Source of the DNA: Deinandra increscens subsp. villosa
Taxonomy: Eukaryota; Streptophyta; Magnoliopsida; Asterales; Asteraceae
Direction of reading: 5' to 3'
DNA length: 64,000 nt
Assembly (NCBI GenBank): GCA_039602395.1
Contig: JBCNJP010000003.1
Span: forward strand, 66,775,880-66,839,879
In this document: positions 11,863 through 23,292 of the stretch, in pieces
Position numbering within the stretch: position 1 is the stretch's first letter
Layout: each line of letters starts with the position of its first letter
Notes under the pieces: model-generated
Database searches by the model: none
What the model was told of the DNA's origin: nothing
Seen by the model: the letters and a program-made list of their open reading frames with translations, nothing else
Translations under genes and position numbers: made by a program

Positions 11863-14561
11863 TGTCACACCCTCAAATTTCCACATGAGGGGTTTATACC
11901 GCGAGACATATGACAAACCAGGATCCGAGTCATTAGTCATACCAAACCATGCAAAAACAGCTTTAAAAGAAGATGGAAGCGTAAGTAAAAGTAATAATAG
12001 TGTTGCGCAAAACATGCGCAAATTCCAAATGAAAATAAACGAATGAGGTATTAGAAGTGTGTTGTAGACCCAATGTAAAGCATGCATCCTAATCGTGCTC
12101 CGAACCTAGATACCTATGAAAGACATGCTATGTGGGTCAGCGCAAAGGCTGGTGAGTTCATAAAGACATAATGTAAGAATCAATGTTTGAACCAATGTTT
12201 GAACCAGTGTAATCATAATTGTACTTGTAACGAGCTAGGCCATATTTGCTATCACTATGTGGTTCGCAACCGAAGCGTGACTGTTTGTGTTTGTAATGCC
12301 TTTCCACCATCGTCTAACACGGACGATGATGATACTGTCGAGGCTAATGTTACACCCGTTCGACATCCAGTCGAGTTAGAGCGACTAACGCGGGTCGGGT
12401 TTGTCAAACCCAGTAGTACTACTCAATATAACCTCGCTTTCTCATAAATTAACGGCCCGAAAATGTAAGGACTTCAAATATATGTTATGTTCGCACATAT
12501 GTGATTAGCTATACAATTATATTACCAAAACTGTTTGTAGCATGCTTTTCTCTCTCAAGGAGGTACTTAGAGAGAAAGTGTTAGAGAACTCACCTTAGGG
12601 TGCACAGCAAATTAAACGTCGTAATCCGGGTAATCCTTAACAATCACCTAATGAGCACATAACCATAAGTGTATGTTTGACGTATTCATGATGCGTCCTA
12701 AATTAATACTTGTGTTGTTTATTTCAGTGTGTGCACCAACTTTTAAAATCACACAATGACACAAATGATGGTCTTCATTTAGCGACTATTCCCCAACATT
12801 TCTTAGAAATCATTTATCCAAAAATATATACGGTTTAATATGTGTAAAACATATTCTATAAATATATATTTATAAAGGTTTTATACGAAACAATAAATAA
12901 CATTATAAATCGTCTAATTTTTTAAACGAGTACAAGTTTAACCAAATGTTATCTGTTGGCCATTTCGGTGTAATGATAACCATATATACATATATAAATA
13001 GATCGTTTCTAATGATTGACGAAAATGATTTTTCTTAAATGATTCGTATGTTAATAATTTTAGAAAAACGCGTTTTGATCGACTGATGAACTTCTCAAAG
13101 TGAAGGATAATATTTAACATGTTTCAGAACAATTCTTGGACCAACAAGTATGGTTTTGGGTGAGGATGGCTGAAAAAAATGATGGATGCAAGGTTCGAAG
13201 TAGGGACCTGCATGTTGCAAGTCAAGAGACTAAACCACTAGAGCAAACTATGGTTGTTGTTTTAGAGTCGGTCCAGAAACTTTTATTTCAAAGACACCAG
13301 TGTATAAATCCGGTATTTAAAAGAAAAAGAAAAGGAAGCTGCCAGGTTTTGAACCCCCGACCTACATTCTGTAAATCGAAAGACTAAGCCATAGGGACAG
13401 TGATTTGTTTTGTTAGTAAACTCGTTTCGATATCTACATAATCAGTGGTTCTCTGTGGTTCATCTTCCTCATATGAACCCTAATTACGGTATCCTCCATA
13501 ACCCACCAAAAACTTTATGAACAACAAATTAATAGCCTAGAATCATGTACGAGATGTTATTTTAGTTCGTACCTTAATTTTTTTTACGGTAACAGTAACT
13601 CGGAGGTAACGACGGCGGTGTTTCGTGTTCGGTGACTTCGATCCCACCAATGCGACGACCCTTCTGAGATCACCGCGATGTTCCAGGTTGTGGATGTTTG
13701 AACGGGGACTGAGTGGTGATTTATGGTGGTCGGAGAGGTGATCTAATTGGTGGCGTTAAACAAAAGAACCGCCATCAGAGATGTGCTTGGAGTCTTGCGG
13801 GTTCAATGGAGGTGCGAGAGGAGAATGTTAGTTGCTAAGATGGTGATCGATAGGATTTGTAACCAACAGGAGGAATGATCGGAATGAAGGCAACATGATA
13901 AATGTAACTATGTAACCGATGACGCCACAACTCGAGAATAACGGAAGTCGGTTACTGGTTACCGAAAATCAGGAACATCGACAATATCAAGAGTATTCAA
14001 AATCAAGTTTAGCCATTTGACATAATCAGTCCCTCTCAATTTATGAAATAGGAAACGAGTTTTCGGTTTACAAGATCAGCCTTCCAGCTTATTTATTAGA
14101 AATCTAGTTTAGAAAGTGGCAAGATTGATCCCTCAAGTTAAAAAAATACCTAACCCACAATTAACAAACATAACCTTATTAAATACTTTTCCTACGAAAA
14201 CCCTTGATTTATATAAAATGTATGATATTATATATTTAAATAAATACACAAGTAATTAGAATTAAAACTTATGAAGTCATAATGTTCTAATCACATAAAA
14301 TCATGAAATAGTTTTCATAAAATCATGCAACGATTTACATAATATACGTCACATAAAATCATAAAATGTTCATTAAGTTAATTCACCAACGTCTAGACTT
14401 ATGTGTAAATGCTCATGTAGTGCATGACACATCTAGTAACTCTAACCGGATGTAATGCCTGCATGTACATTTGTTTGAAATGATGTACGTTGTGTTAATT
14501 TTTGTTTGTAACTTCGTATGCTGTGTTATCCAGGAATAACCTGAAAATGTCGGATGTCACA
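11863..14561 (-). repeat. 3' LTR of G2 (about 2.70 kb)
   Basis: On the plus strand it begins TGTCACACCCTC at 11863 and ends CGGATGTCACA at 14561, giving TGTGACATCCG...GGTGTGACA in element orientation. It aligns along its length with 19469-22677. At 13190-13390 two short stretches look like tRNA T-arms (GGTTTTGAACCCCCGACC) but no cloverleaf can be drawn. A GC-richer block at 13600-13870 has no recognisable gene. Confidence 0.88.
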
Positions 14562-14710
14562 TCATCCCATTGTTGAAAGTGAAAGAATTTTCGTCCCGAA
14601 AATTGAGTAATGTCGCTAGTTGCTGGAAGAAAAATAAAATCTGAGTAAACAAATATCAGTTGTCACATCATCCCCTTGTTAGAAGAAATTTCGTCCTGAA
14701 ATTTAGCTAG
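14562..14710 (-). repeat. duplicated polypurine segment of G2
   Basis: In minus orientation a sequence like TTTCGGGACGAAATTTCTT plus AACAAGGGGATGATGTGAC lies at about 14703-14654 and again, slightly changed, at about 14602-14554, the second copy running into the LTR start. Spacing is about 100 bases. The arrangement copies that of G1 at 3678-3815. Confidence 0.75.
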
Positions 14711-14776
14711 TACTTTTGCTGGTCTATGTTTGTCTGTGTCTGTTTGAATAACTGAGGATACCTTCGTATTGTTTGA

Positions 14777-15653
14777 TCATCGCATTTTCGCGCGAACTCC
14801 GATCAATGCCACAGGTTTCCAACGAACCCTAAAGATCGAAATCTTGCTATGCTTGCGTTGTTTCAATTTCCTATTTTTAGTCCATCGCCTCCATTGGTTT
14901 CTCAGTAGAATCCAATTGTTAATCGTTTTCCAACTCCTCGAGTGAAACGATGAGTGTTTCGTCTGATAACCACCTTTTTTATAGATATATGGAATACGCT
15001 GCATATACCGTTGATTCTTCCCGATAGATTCAACTCTTTTGCTACATGACCAATTCCATCTATGATCACAAATGGTTCTACGTACCGCGGGTTCGGTTGC
15101 CTCATTTTTCCCAAAATGGATGACCCTTAACAGGGTGAGACTTTTTGTATTATGTTTTCCGGCATAGATCTTCTAATGATTGCGAGGCGCTGCCATATAG
15201 TCTTGGGTTTGCATGATCCTTTCCGGTCACCCTTGCACCAGTGTTTCGTCTGATAACCTCTGCCTAAAAGATGGGTGACCTACGATTTTGTCTACAAAAA
15301 TGCATCAAGCGGGGTTTTTTCAAAGCTAGTGTGATAATGGTGTTCCCCAACTGTTGCTGAAATCCATCATGCATGCCCTTAGGCATGTTTTCTAACGGCT
15401 TGGGTAGTTCGTTCTCTCCGTCCATCGGTTTGTGAATGATGTGTAGTGCTTGTGTCCAAGCGTGCTCCCAACGCCTTCTGTAATGATCCCCATAAATGAG
15501 GTGTAAATAGCGTCTCAATCCGATGTGGTTAAAATGACACCTTATGTCATGAGACGATCTCTTTCCTGCAGATCCAAGATAGCTTCTTAATGCTATCTGC
15601 CTCTTCAGTTGTAAAAAAAAGTGTGCAGACCTGGTTAATTGATCAACAGTCAC
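14777..15653 (-). pseudogene. G2 integrase and C-terminal tail
   Basis: From the right, the frame reads TVDQLTRSAHFFLQL, then a degraded run ending LPKPLENMPKGM and CRQNRRSPI, matching integrase blocks VDRLTKSAHFLPI through EALYGRKCRSPICW. From 15114 leftward, GKMRQPNPRYVEPFVIIDGIGHVAKELNL and GICSVFHISIKK match RGKLNPRYIGPFEIIERIGPVAYxLxL and VFHVSNLKK. A final frame RSLGFVGNLW resembles the chromodomain-like KVRWN segment. Non-functional; stops and frameshifts throughout. Confidence 0.8.
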
Positions 15654-15699
15654 TCAAATCGTATCACAATTGCTTTATGTTCGAGGTAGTTTGGTGTTT

Positions 15700-17640
15700 G
15701 AGGCCATAGAGACTTTTCCCCGCTTTGCACAGAATATCTATCTATCTATATATATGTTTTGTTGTAGTAATAGTCCAGATAATTATTGATGTAGGATCTT
15801 AACCTTGGACCAAGTTAGGCACTTGCTCACATAGGTTCCAATATTGGCTTTCGTGTTCGGTCACCAGTAGAGTGTTCGCAAATGTTTGTAATGTTTCTAC
15901 TGCTTGTCCATACCAGAACGAACAAATTATCGAGAGCTGCGAGCTTCATCCTTTACCGGCTCTCTTAGATTCTCATACTAGGGTACCTATAGATTAACGA
16001 ATTCCATCTAGTTTGACCTTAAATGTTTGTCGTTTCCTTGTGGAGATCCCATCCCTACATTAGCTTCTCACAATGCCTCGAGTTGAGCGTCATGATCTTG
16101 CTTTGGTAATCCAGTGTGTATCGTAAGTTGAAATGCTCGATCTTAGCTGAGTTTAGGGGTTTCCTTTCTGCTCAAGAAACCATCTACAAAGCTAGCCTTG
16201 CTTGAATGATGGCTAGGGCTAGTTCTTGATCTGACGCTCAGTCCCCCTTCCAAAGCACCCTTAGTGTTTATATATAGGGTGTGCCACAGCTAACCCACCA
16301 CACGTTTGGTATTCCAGAACCGTACTAGTCGTCTACCAGAACCACCGTCATCCTTGTTAGTAAGTATGCGAATTGACATACACGACAAAGGCTCATGATA
16401 ATAGTTACACACTAGGGTTCTATTCTATGCCATTGTACCTAAGCATCAATGCACACATTATGCTCTTTAAAATATTCTAATATTTGTGGGCGGTGTGTTT
16501 GGTACCATAAGATATTGTCTCCATACCTTCGATATGAACACCATTTCACCCAATCCCAAGTCATGGGTGGTGTATCACTGCTCATGCATGTTCAGTTGAC
16601 GTGTGGCATAGGTGGTGACCTTCTCGCGTTGTAAAAACACACAACCGAGACCTTTCTTAGAGGCATCTCTATATTCCATGAAGTCTCTAGTCTCCTTGGA
16701 AATGATAAAATCAGTGCGTTGCGAAGCTCCTACTTCAACATTCGGAAAGTCTCTTCGTGATCATAACTTAGTGTATGTAGTATATGTTGTGGTCCAGGGG
16801 GTAAGGAATTAGGCAGTCATAGAAATTCATCTCCAAGAATCGTCAAAAGTCATCCGATAATATATGAAATTGACGTCGTCCTTGATGGTGTTGTTGAAGC
16901 TGGCCAATCCTCGGTGGCCCCCTCAGTAGAGAGATCAACCTGAATCCCTTTCTAAGCACGATAGGTTCATATGGAGGTGTTTCTTCATGTTCTTCCTGGG
17001 TCTTGGGGTGATCCGAATATTGCTAATAGCTTGATGTCGAATTAATCAAGGTAGGGTTCACACACATTGTTCTCGATATGTCAGAACACTGCGGGTGCGT
17101 TGGTTAACCTACCGGCTATGGCTAAAACTCATAATGGCCATACTAATTTCCTAAACGTAGTTTTCCCTGACTTCCTCCTCCTGAATTCTTGACTGGTGGT
17201 ATACAATTTCTCCATTAACTTCTAGAACCGTAGTTTGATCTTTAAAGGGGATTGAATAAATCGCAAACTCAAGGGCTTCCCATAATGATAAGCTTGTCTT
17301 GATATACCCTTTATCTAGCTACTCATAAAGCTGGGTGTACAACTACTGTAGTTTGTTTGGTGCGAGTTGGTATAATGCTCGAGCAATAGACGCTGCCCCA
17401 GGTGCACGGTCAATCTGGGGTTCGACTTGACAATACGTTCCCAATTAGGAGGAGAATGCATATGATTCTTCACCTGATAAAGAGTCTCGGCTCAACACTC
17501 GGACAACTAATCCATTCCAACAAATCTCGTTGGATCTAATTAGAGTGATTAGCACATGGGCCTGTTGGTTCCAGTTATATCTCCTGACAACATTTCTTGT
17601 TTCCACTCAATTCTTCCATTTGTTAATCCTAGTGTATGCC
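15700..17640 (-). pseudogene. G2 reverse transcriptase and RNase H, heavily decayed
   Basis: No long frame remains, but translated pieces match RT: LRFTIYSIPF..., NGEIVYHQSRIQEEE near 17290-17170 and LTNAPAVF-like and QEEHEETPP-like strings near 17100-16960. The stretch QEEHEETPPYEPIVLRKGF corresponds to QEEHEETPLSEPIILRKGY of G1 at 1545-1610, both differing from the usual gypsy pattern in the same way. The rest up to 15700 is unreadable apart from its position between RT and integrase. Confidence 0.6.
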
Positions 17641-17656
17641 TAGCCCCTGTTGAGGT

Positions 17657-18094
17657 TTAGATGTCTCTCATCACCTGCAAAATGCTAAGGATACTTGAAT
17701 CATGCACGACATTGCCCGAACCACCTACGAATGTACAGTCTTTTGTTTTATGGGAAATTTCTCTTAAAGTGTTCCTCTTTATTATATTCAAGACATTCAG
17801 TGACGAACCTAGTAGCCTTGGGGTGATGGTCCTGACCTTTAACAATGAAATCTTTGCCACCTATCCTCAGTTCTGGAAACAATGCTTGCCACTCGCGCTG
17901 GTGTGTTGGTAGTTACACTCGCTACACTTTAGGGTACGTCCCAGTGCAAACCGCTTTGGCCCTAACTGTTTGGTCCTGATTGTTCTGCTTGCTAAATAAG
18001 TTACTTGTTGAGTTACTAAGCTTATGACTCTGTTGTTAACATTATTTGGCATATGGAGTGCAATTCTAGAATTGTTGCCACTTGTGTCTCCCAC
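17657..18094 (-). pseudogene. G2 gag zinc-knuckle and protease-junction remnant
   Basis: The frame 18094-17867 ends in LKCSECNYQHTSASGKHC, a degraded CCHC knuckle region of gypsy gag. The frame 17860-17657 contains HKTKDCTFVGGSGNVVHDSSILSIL, matching the GKAFxxGxxEARNDxxVVTG segment at the gag-protease junction and the equivalent in G1 at 407-634. Gag normally packages the RNA. Not functional. Confidence 0.65.
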
Positions 18095-19306
18095 TTCCGC
18101 TTGTATGCTGAAGTACTCATAACTTGCTTTCTCAAGAAGGGGTACTTTGAACTATAGTTCGGTTGGCAAGCCCACAAACTAACCGCCACAAACTAACCGT
18201 GCTGCTTGTCGAATGGTATGGGGATTTGAAGAAGTTACCATGATCTGAGTCTGATGACCAACCTAGCCACTTGAAGTTCGATTTGCTTATAAACCAGATT
18301 CATTGTGTGAGGTCGCAAAAGAGTCCATTCATTGGATATAACAGAGTTATGTAAGTTTCGTTTTCATAATTCTCCATCCTAAGATTTTGTAGCTTACCCT
18401 CTAGTTTCTGAATAGCATTTCTAAAACTGTACTCCTCTCTCTGTGATTGTAGTGAATTTCCTTCCAAGGTAGTGAGTTTGTTGCGTTAAATCCTAACGTT
18501 TACACCTGGGTATTCCACCAGGTGAGTATGGGTCCCTTGAATGTTCTTATCACTTGATTGAATTTGTTGGCTAAGAGAAATCACACATCCTGAATGTTGA
18601 TTTTATGTCTCCTTAATATATTTGAGTGAACTAAACACTCATACTGTTTCGTGGAATGTATGAGGCTTACAACCCCACAGTTTTCTGGAAGTCCAAGTTT
18701 CTTATCCTCCTTGTCCCTGTCCTTGGGCATGAGCTGCTGATGTTGTCGTTAATTATTGATCATTCAGTGCGTTCCATTAGGTTGTAGTCATGTTAGTGTT
18801 AATGCCATAATGAACTCTTCCTCAGTTCCTCTTCACCCTCATCAACGTGAAGTGTTTCGGTTATCGTACACATAACAACCACGTCCCATTCATTGGCTAT
18901 CTTTCTTGTGTTCCTGTTGTTATGTTTCTGACTATTATTGCCACCGCTCGGGCCTTAACGTCCCCAATTCTTGTGTCACATGCAAACAATCGCTCTTCAA
19001 CTCGGTGCAAGGATCATTGTGGTTCACGTTGACCACTTTGATGTTGTGTCTTAGTCTACTCGTAAGGACTCGAAGATTCTTCTAGATCTCCATTGAGTTT
19101 GCGATATTTCCTGTTTTGTTACGCATGTCCTGTAGCTCATGGTCCACCTGACCCGCACAAGCTGCTTGAATATGTTACGTGAGTTTGCTCATCCTGAGCG
19201 TCCGTGTTGTTAGCCTTTCTTATTCGTTGTACCCTGAGTTTAGACATTACCGGGCTAACATGTCTCTTACCCGCTCTGGATGATGTATGGGATGTCGACA
19301 TGTTCG

Positions 19307-19308
<2 letters not shown>

Positions 19309-19340
<32 letters not shown>
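19309..19340. repeat. AT dinucleotide microsatellite
   Basis: Thirty-two bases of uninterrupted AT repeats lie in the leader of G2 between gag and the primer site. The length in this assembly may be unreliable. Confidence 0.95.
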
Positions 19341-19343
<3 letters not shown>

Positions 19344-19448
19344 ATGAAATGATAGACGTACAAAGACATGTGTGTGCGCATATGTATGACTAATGCAACT
19401 CTAAGGCTATAGCTGGCCTACATGCAAGACCTAGTTCGCTATAACCAA

Positions 19449-19462
19449 TGGCTCTGATACCA
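19449..19462 (-). promoter_or_regulatory. primer binding site of G2 (initiator tRNA-Met)
   Basis: In minus orientation the sequence TGGTATCAGAGCCA begins six bases inside the 5' LTR edge. This is the classic plant primer site complementary to the 3' end of initiator tRNA-Met, where minus-strand DNA synthesis starts. It fixes the orientation of G2 and the LTR border at 19469. Confidence 0.93.
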
Positions 19463-19468
19463 CCAATC

Positions 19469-22400
19469 TGTCACACCCTCAAATTTCCACATGCGGGGTT
19501 TATACCGCGAGGCGTATGACAAACCAGGATCCGAGTCATTAGTCATACCAAACCATGCAAAAACAGTTTTAAAAGAAGATGGAAGCATAAGTAAAAGTAA
19601 TAATAGTATTGCGCAAAACATGCGCAAATCCCAAATGAAAATAAACGAATGAGGTATTAGAAGTGTGATGTAGACCTAATGTAAAGCATGCATCCTAATC
19701 GTGCTCCGGACCTAGATACCTGTGAAAGACATGCTATGTGGGTCAGCGCAAAGGCTGGTGAGTTCATAAAGACATGATGTAAGAATCAATATTTGAACCA
19801 ATGTTTGAACTAGTGTAATCATAATTGTACTTGTAGCTAGCTATGCCATATTTGCTATCACTATATGGTTCGCAACCGAAGCGTGACTGTTTGTGTTTGT
19901 AATGCCTTTCCACCATTGTCTAACACGGACGATGATGAAACTGTCTAGGCTAATGTTACACCCGTTCGACATCCAGTCGAGTTAGAGCGACTAACGCGGG
20001 TGGGGTTTGTCAAACCCAGTAGTACTACTCAATATAACCTCGCTTTCTCATAAATTAACAGCCCGAAAATGTAAGCACTTCAAATATGTGTTATGTTCGC
20101 ACATACGTGATTAGCTATACAATTATATTACCAAAACTGTTTGTAGCATGCTTTTCTCTCTCAAGGAGGTACTTAGATAGAAAGTGTTAGAGAACTCACC
20201 TTAGGGTGCACAGCAAATTAAACGTCGTAATCCGGTTAATCCTTAACAATCACCTAATGAGCACATAACCATAAGTGTATGTTTGACGTATTCACGATGC
20301 GTCCTAAATAATATTAATACTCTGTGTCGTTTATTTCAGTGTGTGCATCAACTTTTAAAATCACACAATGACACAAATGATGGTCTTCATATAGCGACTA
20401 TTCCCCAACATTTCTTAGAAATCATTTATCCAAAAATATATACGGTTTAATATGTGTAAAACATATTTTATAAATATATATTTATAAAGGTTTTATACGA
20501 AACAATAAATAACATCATAAATCGTCTAAGTTTTCAAAAGAGTACAAGTTTAACAAAATGTTATCTGTTGGCCATTTCGGTGTAATGATAACCATATATA
20601 CATATATAAATAGATGGTTGCTAATGATTCACGAAAATGATTTTTCTTAAATGATTCGTATGTTAACAATTTTAGAAAAACGCGTTTTGATCGACTGATG
20701 AACTTCTCAAAGTGAAGGATAATATTTAACATGTTTCAGAACAATTCTTGGACCAACAAGTATGGTTTTGGGTGAGGGATGGCTGGAAAAAAAAATGATG
20801 GCTGCAAGGTTCGAAGTAGGGACCTGCATGTTGCAAGTCAAGAGACTAAACCACTTGAGTAAACTATGGTTGTTATTTTAGAGTCGGTCCAGAAACTTTT
20901 ATTTCAAAGACACCAGTGTATAAATCCGGTATTTAAAAGAAAAAGAAAAGGAAGCTGCCAGGTTTTGAACCCCCGACCTACATTCTGTAAATCGAAAGAC
21001 TAAGCCACTGGGATAGTGATTTGTTTTGTTAGTAAACTCGTTTCGATATCTACATAATCAGTGGTTCTCTGTGGTTCATCTTCCTCTTTTTTTTGGGTAA
21101 AGGGTTACCCCGGTGATTTTTGTATTAACAGAAACTTCAAAGTACAAGTAGTAGAGTGAAATCTCTACTAGTTCTCAAAGGGGCATACCCCAAAGAGTAA
21201 AACACAAAAAGAAAGACAAAGCACACCCAGCTAAATACTGGTAAGAACAACAAAGGAACACGACACAACACTAGCCAATTAGCCTCCATCATCAAAAGTC
21301 AAGCTTCCCAAGGATCTCCAGATGGGAAGGACGTTTCTCCCACGATCACCAAACTTGCACTTTAACCCCCAGTACCTTGTAGCGGATATCAGACAGAACA
21401 TCCCCAACAACCTTCTCCGGCTGTCGATAATTGTTCCCATGCAGCCGATTATTTCGTTCCCGCCACACGTGATAGACAACAGCCGCCACAGAGAGTTTAA
21501 AAACGACACTAGATAGGGCCTTGGACTGCGAATTCGATGCATAGCAATTGATAATACTATTCCAATTACTCGGCATCTGAATCGGAAAGCTTCTCCTTAC
21601 CGTCTCCCAAACCTTCTTGGAGAAAGGACACTAAAAAAAAAGATGGTTATGAGAATCTATATCAGAATAACATAGAAGACAACACATCATGTTCATACAT
21701 CCCTTCTTCCAATTCCAGCGTACCAGCTTATCCTGAGTTCGGAGTTTACCATTAATAACCAACCAAAGACAAAAGGCATGTTTAGGAATGCTTGTCGTAT
21801 TCCAAACGAGATATCTCCAAGGGACCACATCATGGGACTGCCTTAAGGAGTTCCAAGCCGTATTAGTTGAGAACTCAACAAGAGTATCATCCGCTTTCGT
21901 ATCATCTTCCTCATATGAACCCTAATTACGGTATCCTCCATAACCCACCAAAAACTTTACGAACAACAAATTAATAGCCTAGAATCATGTACGAGATGTT
22001 ATTTCATTTCGTACCTTAATTTTTTTATGGTAACAGAAACTCGGAGGTAATGACAGCGGTGTTCCGTGTTCGGTGACTTCGATCCCACCAATGCGACGAC
22101 CCTTCTGAGATCACCACGGTGTTCTAGGTTGTGGATGTTTGAACGGGGACTGAGTGGTGATTTATGGTGGTCGGAGAGGTGATCTAATAGCTAGTGGTGG
22201 TGGCGTTAAACAAAAGAACCACCATCAGAGGTGTGCTCGGGGTCTTGCGGGTTCAATAGAGGTTGCGAGAATGTTAGTTGCTAATTGATGGTGATCGATA
22301 AGATTTGTAACCAACAGGATGAATGATCGGAATGAAGGCAACATGATAAATGTAACTATGTAACCGAGGACGCCACAACTCGAGAATAATGGAAGTCGGT

Positions 22401-22677
22401 TACCGGTTACCGAAAATCACGAACATCGACGATATCAAGAGTATTCAACTTACTTATTAGAAATCTAGTTTAGAAAGTGGCATTTGACATAATCAGTCCC
22501 TCTCAATTTATGAAATAGGAAACGAGTTTTCGGTTAATTACAAGATCAGCCCCTCCAACTTATTTATTAGAAATCTAGTTTAGAAAGTGGCAAGATTGAT
22601 CCCTCAAGTTAAAAAATACCTAACCCATAATTAACAAATATAACCTTATTAAATACTTTTCCTACGAAAACCCTTGA
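19469..22677 (-). repeat. 5' LTR of G2, truncated and interrupted
   Basis: Starts TGTCACACCCTC at 19469 and follows the left LTR closely until the equivalent of about 14215, where LINE sequence takes over at 22678. A truncated LINE is inserted at 21087-21901. Relative to the left LTR there is also a local change at about 22447-22483: a segment reading TTATTAGAAATCTAGTTTAG, normally present once, occurs twice (again at 22557-22593), replacing the original bases, as in a small conversion or template-switch event. Confidence 0.88.
21087..21901 (-). mobile_element. 5'-truncated L1 LINE with 11-bp target duplication
   Basis: The 815-base insertion starts with the poly(A) (T run on the plus strand) and LINE 3' terminus and reads upstream into the zf-RVT part of ORF2 (MNMMCCLLCYSDIDSHNHLFF, VAAVVYHVWRERNNRLHGN). 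The flanks TCATCTTCCTC at 21076-21086 and 21902-21912 are identical, and the left LTR carries the empty site at 13462-13480. This is a textbook target-primed insertion, later than G2. Confidence 0.95.
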
Positions 22678-23292
22678 TTTTTTTTTTGGGTAAAGGGTCA
22701 CCCCGGTGATTTTATATATTAACAGAAACGTTCAAAGCACAAGTAGTAGAGTGAAATCTCTACTAGTTCTCTAAGGGGCATACCCCTAAGAGTAAAACAC
22801 AAATAAAAAACACAGCACACCCAGCTAAATACTGGTAAGAACAACAAAGGAACTAGACTCAACACTAAACAAATTAGCCTCCATCATCAAAAACCAAGCT
22901 TCCAAAAGATCTCCAGATGGGAAAGACGTTTCTACCCCGATCACCAAACTTGCACTTTAACCCCAGTAATTTGTAGCGGACATCAGAAAGAATATCCCCA
23001 ACAACCTTCTCAGGCTGCCGATTTTTGTTACCATGCAGGCGATTATTTCGTTCCCTCCAAACGTGATAAACAGCAGCCGCCACAGAGAGCTTAAAAACGA
23101 CACTAGACAGAGCCTTGGACTGCGAGTTCGACTCATAGCAATTGACAATAATAGACCAGTTACTCGGCATCTGAATCGGAAAGCTTCTCCTTACCATCTC
23201 CCAGACCTTCTTGGAGAAAGGACACTCGAAAAAAAGATGGTTATGAGAATCTATATCAGAGTAACATAGATGACAACACATCATGTTCATAA
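22678..23292 (-). mobile_element. second 5'-truncated LINE of the same subfamily
   Basis: Begins at the left with the T run and terminal GGGTAAAGGGTCACCCCGG, then zf-RVT coding sequence (23290-22874: MNMMCCHLCYSDIDSHNHLFFEC, AAAVYHVWRERNNRLHGNKN) very close to that of the LINE at 21087. It stops abruptly at 23292, where an oppositely oriented LINE begins. Its target duplication is lost. Confidence 0.9.

Larger units (their letters stand above)
11863..22677 (-). mobile_element. Ty3/gypsy element G2 with two LTRs
   Basis: In minus orientation the map is 5' LTR (right, 19469-22677, truncated), initiator-Met primer site at 19462-19449, leader with an AT microsatellite, gag knuckle region, RT, integrase, C-terminal tail, duplicated polypurine segment and 3' LTR (14561-11863). 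It is the inverted relative of G1. All coding parts are broken. The right LTR lacks its outer end, which is replaced by LINE sequence at 22678, so no target duplication can be tested. Confidence 0.88.

Noticed and set aside
13317..13390. tRNA-like T-arm GGTTTTGAACCCCCGACC in both LTRs of G2
   Set aside because: No acceptor stem or anticodon arm fits; it is repeated because the LTR is repeated. At most a relic of a tRNA-like insertion.
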